Origin: an uncultured bacterium
Lineage (GTDB): Bacteria; Pseudomonadota; Gammaproteobacteria; Burkholderiales; CAIKXV01
Assembly: GCA_903873475.1 (NCBI GenBank)
Contig: CAIQON010000090.1
Coordinates: forward strand, 1 to 33,644
Length of the DNA stretch: 33,644 nucleotides
Direction: 5' to 3'
The number at the start of each line of letters is the position of its first letter. Position 1 is the stretch's first letter. Made by a program: the position numbers and the translations under genes. Shown here piece after piece: positions 24,360 through 31,213 of this stretch. Below the pieces are notes generated by a model that was not told the origin of the DNA, did no database searches, and was given only the letters and a program-made list of their open reading frames with translations.

Positions 24360-24887
24360 TCACCCCTTCAGGTGGGCGTCCCGCTGCTCGTACAGCTTCT
24401 CGTCCGCGTAACCCATCGTCTCGGGTTTCGCGCGGCCGAGCATCACCTGGAAGTAGACCGGCTCGAGGCTGTTGTTGTCGTAGCCGTGGATCACGCCGGG
24501 CGGGCAGGCGACGCACTCCCACTTGCCCAGCCGGGTCGTCACGCGGTTGCCCTGCTCGTCCTCGACGAACACGTCGAGGAAGCCGTCGAGCACGAAGAAC
24601 ACCTCCTCGACTTCGTGCGTGTGGGCCGCGTTGCCCTGGCCCGGCTCGACGAACATGATCGACAGCGTGAAGCCACGCGCCGGGATCACCGACGGATCAT
24701 CGTGCTTGCCCGAGCCGCCAGCGCCGATGAAGCGATGCTGGGCGCGCTTCCAGCCCTCGATCTTCGCGTCTTCGAACGCGGCCCAGTCGGCGGTCTTTTC
24801 CTTGAATCGCCCGGTGAACTTCTTCAGCACGGTGTCGAGCGGCAGCCCGACGAGTTCAGGCGGCATCGGGTGGCGTGCAGCTGGCAT
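24360..24887 (-). CDS. Cupin domain protein
   Basis: This 175-residue protein has a single central cupin barrel. Cupin motif 1 is NAAHTHEVEEVFFVLDG, with His89, His91 and Glu95, and motif 2 ends in CPPGVIHGYDN with His134, so a complete metal site is present. There is no signal peptide and no DNA-binding domain. Such proteins can be isomerases, decarboxylases, dioxygenases or sugar/acid-binding regulators; function is not readable here. The ATG at 24887 follows AAGGAG, with a plausible promoter just upstream (24925-24954). It converges with the LeuCD-like genes and is divergent from the Bug-molybdenum hydroxylase operon. Confidence 0.88.
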   Translation of the reverse strand: MPAARHPMPPELVGLPLDTVLKKFTGRFKEKTADWAAFEDAKIEGWKRAQHRFIGAGGSGKHDDPSVIPARGFTLSIMFVEPGQGNAAHTHEVEEVFFVLDGFLDVFVEDEQGNRVTTRLGKWECVACPPGVIHGYDNNSLEPVYFQVMLGRAKPETMGYADEKLYEQRDAHLKG

Positions 24888-24912
24888 GGTGTTCGCTCCT
24901 TGTTGCGTTCGT

Positions 24913-24927
24913 TATCGGTGATCGATA
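24913..24927. promoter_or_regulatory. Inverted repeat overlapping the cupin promoter, operator candidate
   Basis: TATCG and CGATA are separated by five bases (GTGAT). The repeat overlaps the -10 element of the proposed cupin promoter and the predicted transcription start, the usual place for a repressor site. The binding protein is unknown, and no regulator gene is present in the window. Confidence 0.35.
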
Positions 24928-24954
24928 GTAGTGCGCTGCCACGCGCGAAGGCAA
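24925..24954 (-). promoter_or_regulatory. Candidate sigma-70 promoter for the cupin gene
   Basis: Read on the minus strand, TTGCCT (24954-24949) and TACTAT (24930-24925) are 18 bases apart, each matching four of six consensus positions. The predicted leader is about 30 bases and contains the AAGGAG ribosome site. Confidence 0.45.
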
Positions 24955-24970
24955 CCGCGCACTGTTTTTT
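24930..24970 (+). terminator. Intrinsic terminator on the plus strand, upstream of the Bug-hydroxylase operon
   Basis: The outer stem AGTGCGC/GCGCACT (24930-24936 with 24957-24963) continues into TGCC/GGCA (24937-24940 with 24950-24953) with a three-base bulge. GTTTTTT follows at 24964-24970. It points rightwards, but the preceding gene (cupin) is on the minus strand. It could stop transcripts of the LeuCD-like genes that have read through antisense to the cupin gene, protecting the next operon. Confidence 0.65.
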
Positions 24971-25032
24971 CCGGACAGGTCCATGCGCCCGCGCGCGCAT
25001 CGCCCGTGCTGCCGTAATATCTCGACCTCCCG

Positions 25033-25046
25033 GATGTGATCACATC
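25033..25046. promoter_or_regulatory. Perfect 14-base palindrome, operator candidate for the Bug-hydroxylase operon
   Basis: GATGTGATCACATC is perfectly self-complementary and lies 65 bases before the Bug ATG, just downstream of TAATAT (25015-25020), a possible -10 box. The core TGTGATCACA resembles two abutting CRP-like half sites, but CRP needs a six-base spacer, so another dimeric regulator (for example GntR type) is more likely. Confidence 0.5.
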
Positions 25047-25110
25047 GCCCCGCTGGCCCCACCGCCGGCACCGGGAACCGGCACGAACCCCAGCACGAGA
25101 GGTCCACTGC

Positions 25111-26118
25111 ATGCGCCCGACACCCGCCCGGAACACCGAACGTCCCGCCCGTCCGGCGAAGGCCGTACGCCGCACGATCCTGTGCGCCCTGCTGGCCACG
25201 GCGCCTGCAGCGAGCTTCGCGCAGCCGGCCTTCCCCTCGAAGACGATCCGCCTGATCGCACCGTTCGCGCCTGGCGGCGCCCTCGACCTGACCGCACGCG
25301 TGGTCGGGCAAGTCATCACCGAACAGCTGGGCCAGCCGGTCATCGTCGACAACCGCGCCGGCGCCGCCGGCGCCATCGGGTCCGAGCAGGTCGCGCGCGC
25401 GGCACCCGACGGTTACACGCTGCTGCTCGGGGCCACGACGACCCACGGCATCAATCCGGTGCTGCAGCAGCTCAGCTACGACCCGATCAAGGATTTCACG
25501 CCGGTGTCGCTGGTGGTGACGATCCCGCATGTGCTGGTCGTGAACCCGACGCTGCCGGTCAACACCCTGCCCGACCTGATCAAGTACGCCCGCAGCAAGC
25601 CCGGCCTGACCTACGGCTCGGCCGGCACGGGTTCGCCGCACCACCTCGCCGGCGAGATGCTCAAGATCGCCACTGGCATCGACATCACCCATGTGCCCTA
25701 CAAGGGCTCGGCGCCCGCGATGTCCGACGTCATCGCTGGCCAGGTGCAGTTCATGTCGATCGAACTCACCGCCGCGGTCAGCCAGCTCAAGGCCGGCAAG
25801 CTCAGGGCGATCGCGATTGCCACGGCGAAGCGGGTGCCGGGCGTCGATCTGCCGACGGTCGGCGAAAGCGGCGTGCCCGGGTTCGAAGTCACGGCCTGGT
25901 ACGCGGTCTATGCGCCGGCCCGCACCCCGCGCAACGTGGTCGATACCCTTTCGAAGGCGATCGCCCGCGGCCTCGGCTCGGGCGAAGCGCGCGAGAAACT
26001 CGCTTCGCTCAACGCGGTCACCGTCGGCAGCACGCCGGAGGAACTGACCGTCCACATGCGCAGCGAACTCGCGCGGTGGTCGAAAGTCATCAAGACCGCC
26101 GGCGTGAAGGCCGAGTAG
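25111..26118 (+). CDS. Bug/TctC-type periplasmic solute receptor, first gene of the molybdenum hydroxylase operon
   Basis: The 335-residue receptor has a long basic N-region (MRPTPARNTERPARPAKAVRR) and a hydrophobic core ending in ASFAQ. The blocks FPSKTIRLIAPFAPGGALD, VIVDNRAGAAGAIGSEQVAR, LTYGSAGTGSPHHLAGEM and ITHVPYKGSAPAMSDVI identify the family. It is strikingly similar over its whole length to the Bug protein at 29995; both share GGALDL, HGINPVLQ, YDPIKDF and DTLSKAIARGLGS. GAGAGG precedes the ATG. The hydroxylase FAD subunit gene follows 47 bases later, so this receptor probably captures the hydroxylase's substrate or a related acid. Confidence 0.93.
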   Translation: MRPTPARNTERPARPAKAVRRTILCALLATAPAASFAQPAFPSKTIRLIAPFAPGGALDLTARVVGQVITEQLGQPVIVDNRAGAAGAIGSEQVARAAPDGYTLLLGATTTHGINPVLQQLSYDPIKDFTPVSLVVTIPHVLVVNPTLPVNTLPDLIKYARSKPGLTYGSAGTGSPHHLAGEMLKIATGIDITHVPYKGSAPAMSDVIAGQVQFMSIELTAAVSQLKAGKLRAIAIATAKRVPGVDLPTVGESGVPGFEVTAWYAVYAPARTPRNVVDTLSKAIARGLGSGEAREKLASLNAVTVGSTPEELTVHMRSELARWSKVIKTAGVKAE

Positions 26119-26165
26119 TCCCCCTCCCATTTTCCGATCATCCCGCACACAGTCGAGTCCATCCG

Positions 26166-27071
26166 ATGAAGCCTCCCCAGTTCGAATACGCCGCACCCGC
26201 CACCCTGCCTGAAGCGCTCGCGCTGCTCGCCCATCCGGACGGCGACGCGAAGCCGCTGGCGGGCGGGCAGAGCCTGATGCCGGTGCTGGCCTTCCGCCTC
26301 GCCTCGCCGCGCCTGCTGGTGGACCTGCGCCGGCTGCCCGGCCTGGACCGCATCGATGTCGACGCCGGTGGCGTGCGCATGGGCGCCAGGGTGCGCTGGC
26401 GCGACATCGAGCGCGATGCCCGCCTGAAGACCGCGCTGCCGCTGCTGGCCGAGGCGATCGGGCATGTCGCGCACTACCAGATCCGCAATCGCGGTACGGT
26501 CGGCGGCAGCCTCGCCCACGCCGACCCGGCGGCGGAGCTGCCCGGCATCGCGGTGGCCTGCGACGCGACGATCGAGATCGCCAGCGTGCGCGGCGCCCGC
26601 AGCGTGGCAGCCGCCGATTTCTTCGAAGGCGCGCTCACCACGGTGCTGCAGCCCGACGAGCTGATCACCGCGATCACCTTCCCTGCCTGGCCAGCCACCC
26701 GTGCCAGCGCGTTCGAGGAACTCGCGCGCCGCCATGGCGACTTCGCGATGGCCGGCACCGCGGTCTGGTTCGACCTCGACACGGCCGGGCGTGCGCTCAA
26801 CACGCACATCGCGGTGATCGGCGCATCCGACCGTCCACGCCGGCTGCCCGCCGCCGAGGCAAAGCTCGAAGGCCAGGTCGTCGATGGCAGGTCGATCGGC
26901 GAGGCCGCCTGCGCGGCGGCCGGCGCCTGTGATCCGGCCGACGACCTGCACGCCAGCGCCGCCTACCGGCGCAACCTGGTCGGCGTGCTGGTCGAGCGGG
27001 CGCTGGCCCGGGCACTGGCCGGGACGAAGGGTGGCAGCACGGCAGTCAATCGCAGCGGGGAGTCGCACTGA
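26166..27071 (+). CDS. Molybdenum hydroxylase FAD-binding subunit (CoxM/XdhB-like)
   Basis: This is the flavin-carrying medium subunit of a xanthine dehydrogenase/CO dehydrogenase-family enzyme; it passes electrons from the 2Fe-2S clusters to an acceptor. The 301-residue protein has the FAD-binding segments AGGQSLMPVLAFRLA (about 33-47) and TVGGSLAHADPAAELP (about 111-126), and the C-terminal CO-dehydrogenase-flavoprotein domain. It starts FEYAAPATLPEALALL near the N-terminus, as usual. The ribosome site before the ATG at 26166 is weak. Its stop overlaps the next gene's start by one base (TGATG). Confidence 0.94.
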   Translation: MKPPQFEYAAPATLPEALALLAHPDGDAKPLAGGQSLMPVLAFRLASPRLLVDLRRLPGLDRIDVDAGGVRMGARVRWRDIERDARLKTALPLLAEAIGHVAHYQIRNRGTVGGSLAHADPAAELPGIAVACDATIEIASVRGARSVAAADFFEGALTTVLQPDELITAITFPAWPATRASAFEELARRHGDFAMAGTAVWFDLDTAGRALNTHIAVIGASDRPRRLPAAEAKLEGQVVDGRSIGEAACAAAGACDPADDLHASAAYRRNLVGVLVERALARALAGTKGGSTAVNRSGESH

Positions 27072-27598
27072 TGGAAGTCTCGTTCAACGTCAATGGCAAT
27101 GCGGTGAAGGCCCAGGTCGAACCGCGCACCACCCTGTCGCTCTGCCTGCGCGACAACCTCAGGCTCACCGGCACCCATGTCGGCTGCGAGCACGGCGTGT
27201 GCGGCGCCTGCACGGTGATCGTCGACGGCGAAGCGGTGCGCTCCTGCCTGATGCTGGCAGTACAGGTCGAAGGCCGCTCCATCACGACGGTCGAAGGGCT
27301 GGCCGACGGTGATGCGCTGTCGCCACTGCAGGCGGCGTTCCGCCGCCACAACGCGCTGCAGTGCGGGTTCTGCACCCCGGGCATGCTCACCACCGCCCAC
27401 GCGCTGCTCACCGACGAGCCGCATGCCAGCGCCGATCGCATCCGCGAAGTGCTGTCCGGCAACCTGTGCCGCTGCACCGGCTACGTGCCGATCGTCGACG
27501 CGGTGCTGGATGCACGCGCCGCCTATGGCGGCCCGGCCAGCGACGGTGCGGCCAGCCACGCTGCCGCGGCCACGCCGACCCCGGGAGCCGGCCGATGA
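27071..27598 (+). CDS. Molybdenum hydroxylase 2Fe-2S subunit (CoxS/XdhC-like)
   Basis: This small subunit relays electrons through two [2Fe-2S] clusters. The plant-ferredoxin-type cluster uses GCEHGVCGACTV (Cys39, Cys44, Cys47) and Cys59 in RSCL. The C-terminal cluster uses QCGFCTPGM (Cys98, Cys101) and LCRCTGY (Cys133, Cys135). All eight cysteines are present. The 175-residue length includes an Ala/Pro-rich tail of about 25 residues beyond the usual end. It overlaps the FAD-subunit gene by one base and the Mo-subunit gene by four (ATGA), showing tight coupling. Confidence 0.96.
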   Translation: MEVSFNVNGNAVKAQVEPRTTLSLCLRDNLRLTGTHVGCEHGVCGACTVIVDGEAVRSCLMLAVQVEGRSITTVEGLADGDALSPLQAAFRRHNALQCGFCTPGMLTTAHALLTDEPHASADRIREVLSGNLCRCTGYVPIVDAVLDARAAYGGPASDGAASHAAAATPTPGAGR

Positions 27599-29952
27599 AT
27601 GCCCGCGTGACCGACATCCTGCCGGAATCCGCGGCGGCCGCCGCCGACGGGCCCTACATCGGACGGTCCGTGCAGCGGGTCGAAGACCTGCGGCTGCTGC
27701 GCGGCCTGGGCCGCTATGCCGACGACGTGACGCTGCCCGGCATGCTGCATGCGGCGATGCTGCGCAGTTCGGTCGCCCATGCACGTGTGCGCGGCATCGA
27801 CACCTCCGCCGCGCGCGCGATGCCCGGCGTGCATGCGGTGATCACCGCGGCCGAGATCGCCGGTGTACCCGGGCAGCCGGTACCCACCGTCCCGCTCAGG
27901 CTGCAGCCCCTGCCCTGCATGGAACCCTATCGCCAGCCGGTGATCGTGCAGGACCGCATCCGCCATGTCGGCGAGGTACTCGCGATCGTCATCGCTGACA
28001 CGCTCGCGCTGGCCGAAGACGCGATGGAGGCGATCGAGCTCGACCTCGAACAACTGCCCGCGGTCGCCGACTGGAAGACCTCGGCCGCCGACGAGACGCT
28101 GCTGTTCGACGCCACGACGACCAACCGCGGCGTGACCTTCTCCGCCAGGCGCGGCGACGCCGATGCCGCGTTCGCCGCAGCCGTGCACGTGCAGCGCGAG
28201 CGCTTCACCGTCCAGCGCCAGGCGCCGGTGACGATGGAAGCGCGCGGCGTGGTCGCCGACTGGGACGCGGCAAACGGCCGGCTGGTGGTCTACGGCGCGG
28301 CCAAGGTACCGTTCTTCAACCGCCATGCCAGCGCGCGGATGCTCGGCATGCCCGACAGCGCCGTCGACTTCATCGAGGGCGACACCGGAGGCAGCTTCGG
28401 CGCCCGCGGCGAGTTCTACGTCGAGGATTTCCTGGTCCCGTTCGCCGCGCGCCATGTCGGCCGTCCGGTCAAGTGGATCAGCGACCGGCGCGAAGACCTG
28501 ATGACGATGGCGCAATCGCGCGAGTGCGAGGCCGATGTCGAGATGGCCTTCGCGGCCGACGGCACCATCCTCGGCGTGCGCGGCACGGCCTGGTGCGACC
28601 TGGGTGCGTATCCGCGCACCAACGGGCTGATCCAGCCCCGCAACATCCCGCATTTCCTGACCAATGCCTACCGCATCGAAGCGGTGCACGTCGATTCGCA
28701 CGTGCAGTTCACCAACAAGGGGCCGGCCGGCACCTACCGTGCACCCGGCCGCGCCGAGACCGCGATGTTCTGCGAGCGCCTGATCGAGCTGGGCGCGAAG
28801 GCGATGGGCCTCGATGCGGTCGAGGTCCGCCGGCGCAACCTGGTCACCTCGAGCGACATGCCCTGGCATTTCGCGACGCTCACCCCTTCGGCGCCGGAAT
28901 CGAGCGGCCTGTCCGAGGCCGACAGCGGCGACTACCTCGCCGCGTTCGAGCGCTGCCTCGCCGAATTCGACTGGCAGGGCAAGCTCGCGCTGCAGGGCAC
29001 GCTGGTCGATGGCCGCCACCACGGCATCGGCGTGGCCTGCTTCATCGAGGGCGGCGCGGCCGGCCCGCGCGAGAACGCGAAGATCGAACTCGCGCGCGAC
29101 GGCTCGGTCACGCTCTACGTCGGCTCCACCTCGGTCGGCCAGGGCCTCGAGACCGCGCTCGGGCAGATCGCAGCCGATGCGCTCGGCATCCCGATGTCCG
29201 CGCTGACGCTGCTGCACGGGTCGACCACCTACCTGCACGAGGGCTTCGGCTCCTACCACTCGCGGTCCACCGTGATGGGCGGCTCGGCGATCATCGACGC
29301 GGCAGGCAAGTTCAAGCAGGCCGTGCGCGAAGCGGCGGCGACCTACCTCGAATGCCTCCCCGAGCAGGTGACGATCGCCGGCACCGAGGCGACATCGCCG
29401 CGCGGGCGCAGCATCGGCTTCGCCGAGCTGGCGAAGAACGAGACCATCCGCGTCGATGGCACGTTCGCCAACCACCACCACACCTGGGCCTATGGCGCGG
29501 CTGCGGCGCATGTCGCGGTCGACGCACGCACCGGTGACGTGTCCCTGCTCGACTACGTCGTGGTCGAGGACGTCGGCCGTGCGATCAACCCCCTGCTGCT
29601 GCGCGGGCAACTGCTCGGCGGCACGGTGCAGGGGCTGGGCGGCGCCTTCCTGGAAGAGATGATCTACGACAGCGAAGGCCAGATGCTCACCGGTACACTC
29701 GCCGACTACCTGGTGCCGACCGCGTCGGACTTCCCCCGCCTGCGCGCGGTGATCACCGAAGACTTTCCGTCCCCGATCAATCCGATCGGCGCCAAGGGTG
29801 CGGGTGAAGGCGGCACGATCGTCGCCCCGGCGGTGATCGTCAACGCGATCGCCAACGCGCTCGGCGAGTACGGCGTGAACCCCACCTCGCTGCCGCTGTC
29901 GCCGTCGCGGCTGTGGCACATGATCGACGACGCCCGCCGCGCCACGCACTGA
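27595..29952 (+). CDS. Molybdenum hydroxylase molybdopterin-binding large subunit (CoxL/XdhA-like, not CO dehydrogenase)
   Basis: The 785-residue catalytic subunit binds the molybdenum cofactor and hydroxylates its substrate with water-derived oxygen. The N-terminal domain begins with IGRSVQRVEDLRLLRGLGRY. Cofactor contacts are visible in EGDTGGSFGARGEFY (260-274), TYRAPGRAE (380-388), and GQGLETALGQIAADAL. The catalytic glutamate lies in KGAGEGG (about residue 738). The AYRCSFR-type loop of true form I CO dehydrogenase is replaced by TYRAPGRAE, so carbon monoxide is not the likely substrate; an aldehyde or N-heteroaromatic or aromatic acid is. A close paralog of the first Bug receptor follows 42 bases downstream. 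Confidence 0.94.
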   Translation: MNARVTDILPESAAAAADGPYIGRSVQRVEDLRLLRGLGRYADDVTLPGMLHAAMLRSSVAHARVRGIDTSAARAMPGVHAVITAAEIAGVPGQPVPTVPLRLQPLPCMEPYRQPVIVQDRIRHVGEVLAIVIADTLALAEDAMEAIELDLEQLPAVADWKTSAADETLLFDATTTNRGVTFSARRGDADAAFAAAVHVQRERFTVQRQAPVTMEARGVVADWDAANGRLVVYGAAKVPFFNRHASARMLGMPDSAVDFIEGDTGGSFGARGEFYVEDFLVPFAARHVGRPVKWISDRREDLMTMAQSRECEADVEMAFAADGTILGVRGTAWCDLGAYPRTNGLIQPRNIPHFLTNAYRIEAVHVDSHVQFTNKGPAGTYRAPGRAETAMFCERLIELGAKAMGLDAVEVRRRNLVTSSDMPWHFATLTPSAPESSGLSEADSGDYLAAFERCLAEFDWQGKLALQGTLVDGRHHGIGVACFIEGGAAGPRENAKIELARDGSVTLYVGSTSVGQGLETALGQIAADALGIPMSALTLLHGSTTYLHEGFGSYHSRSTVMGGSAIIDAAGKFKQAVREAAATYLECLPEQVTIAGTEATSPRGRSIGFAELAKNETIRVDGTFANHHHTWAYGAAAAHVAVDARTGDVSLLDYVVVEDVGRAINPLLLRGQLLGGTVQGLGGAFLEEMIYDSEGQMLTGTLADYLVPTASDFPRLRAVITEDFPSPINPIGAKGAGEGGTIVAPAVIVNAIANALGEYGVNPTSLPLSPSRLWHMIDDARRATH

Positions 29953-29994
29953 CCGCAAGCCCCCCTCCGCCCTTCCCCGCCTGGAGACACCGAG

Positions 29995-31023
29995 ATGAGC
30001 CACGCCCGCCGCACGTTCCCCGATGCAAGCCGCCGCAGTGCCGTCCTGGCCGGCGGCGGCGGGTTGCTGTCCGCGCTCGCCGGCGGCAGCGGCCTGCTGC
30101 TGCCATCGGCGGCGGCATACGCGCAGGCGGCCAAGTTCCCGGTGAAGCCGGTGCGTGTCATCGCCGGCTTCGCGCCGGGTGGCGCGCTCGACCTCAATGC
30201 GAGGATCGCGGCGCAGGCCATCCAGGAGCAACTGGGCCAGCCGGGCATCGTCGAGAACCGGGCCGGGGCGTCGGGCGTGATCGGCACCGAGCATGTGATG
30301 CGGGCCGCGCCCGATGGCTACACCCTGCTGCTGGGTGCCGCCGGCACCCACGGCATCAACCCGGTGCTGCAGAAGCTGCCCTACGACCCCATCAAGGATT
30401 TCGCACCGGTGTCGCTGGTGTCGTCGGTACCCCATGTGCTGGTCGTGCATCCGTCGCTGCCGGTGAAGACCCTGCCGGAATTCGTGAAGTTCGCCCGTGC
30501 GAACCCGGGCCTCAACTACGCGTCGTCGGGCACCGGCACCATCCACCACCTGGCAGCCGAGATGCTGCGCTCGATGATCGGCGCGCAGTTCGTCCACGTG
30601 CCCTACAAGGGCGCCGGGCCGGCGATGGCCGACGTGATCAGCGGCCAGGTGCCCTGGATGTCGATCGAATATGCCCCGGCCGCACCGATGATCAAGGCCG
30701 GCAAGCTGCGTGCACTCGCGCTGGCGACGCCCAGGCGCGTGGCAGGCATCGACGTGCCGACCTCGGCCGAGGTCGGCGTGCCCGGCTGGGAGGTCACCAA
30801 CTGGTATGCGGTGTTCGCGCCCGCCGGCACCAGCCCCGAGGTGGTCGACACGCTGTCGAAGGCGATCGCCCGCGGGCTCGGCTCTGCCGAGGCGAAAGAG
30901 CGGCTGTCCTCGCTCGGGGCGATCCCGATCGGCGGCACCCCGGCGGAACTCGCTGCGCTGGTGAAGTCCGAACTGGCGCGCTGGTCGGCGATCGTCAAGT
31001 CGGCCAACGTCAAGATCGACTGA
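29995..31023 (+). CDS. Bug/TctC-type receptor, paralog of the receptor at 25111, with possible Tat signal
   Basis: The 342-residue receptor ends the hydroxylase operon. Its N-terminus has a twin-arginine stretch (SRRSAVLAGG, about residues 12-21), then a glycine-rich hydrophobic segment and AYAQ, so export by Tat rather than Sec is possible. Family blocks are FPVKPVRVIAGFAPGGALD, GIVENRAGASGVIGTEHV, LNYASSGTGTIHHLAAEM and FVHVPYKGAGPAMADVI. It is closely similar throughout to the protein encoded at 25111, indicating duplication around the hydroxylase genes. Differences cluster in the binding region (for example QVPWMSIEYAPAAP versus QVQFMSIELTAAVS), which suggests diverged ligand preference. 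The ATG follows GGAG. Confidence 0.93.
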   Translation: MSHARRTFPDASRRSAVLAGGGGLLSALAGGSGLLLPSAAAYAQAAKFPVKPVRVIAGFAPGGALDLNARIAAQAIQEQLGQPGIVENRAGASGVIGTEHVMRAAPDGYTLLLGAAGTHGINPVLQKLPYDPIKDFAPVSLVSSVPHVLVVHPSLPVKTLPEFVKFARANPGLNYASSGTGTIHHLAAEMLRSMIGAQFVHVPYKGAGPAMADVISGQVPWMSIEYAPAAPMIKAGKLRALALATPRRVAGIDVPTSAEVGVPGWEVTNWYAVFAPAGTSPEVVDTLSKAIARGLGSAEAKERLSSLGAIPIGGTPAELAALVKSELARWSAIVKSANVKID

Positions 31024-31213
31024 ACCAGCCCTGGCCACACGTGCGTCGCAGGCGCGAAGGCGCCCGCGGCCGTGCCCGGCCGGTCGGCTACAATCGATGC
31101 TCCCGCGGGCGTACCTGCCCGCTCCTGCGCATGGCGTCGCCCGCCTCTGCAGGCCGCCCGACCGGTCGCCCCGGCGGATGCAGCCGCCGCTCGCGCCTCA
31201 CCGGAACTTCCGC
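31024..31213. other. Intergenic spacer with GC hairpin and TACAAT box
   Basis: This 190-base gap follows the Bug stop. GGCGC-GAAG-GCGCC (31051-31064) is a small stable hairpin without a T run. TACAAT (31089-31094) matches five of six -10 positions, but I found no -35 at proper spacing. A separate weak promoter for the lyase gene is possible. Confidence 0.3.

Noticed and set aside
25033-25046. CRP/FNR binding site
   Set aside because: TGTGA and TCACA half sites abut with no spacer, whereas CRP requires six intervening bases; kept only as an unassigned palindrome.
27595-29952. Aerobic carbon monoxide dehydrogenase (coxMSL)
   Set aside because: Subunit set and order fit loosely, but the large subunit lacks the Cys-containing AYRCSFR loop of form I CO dehydrogenase and has TYRAPGRAE instead, typical of other molybdenum hydroxylases.
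27523-31038. A 1171-codon minus-strand open frame across the molybdenum hydroxylase genes
   Set aside because: It is the antisense shadow of three well-identified genes, rich in His/Arg/Gly with no recognisable domain, and lacks a ribosome site at a plausible start.
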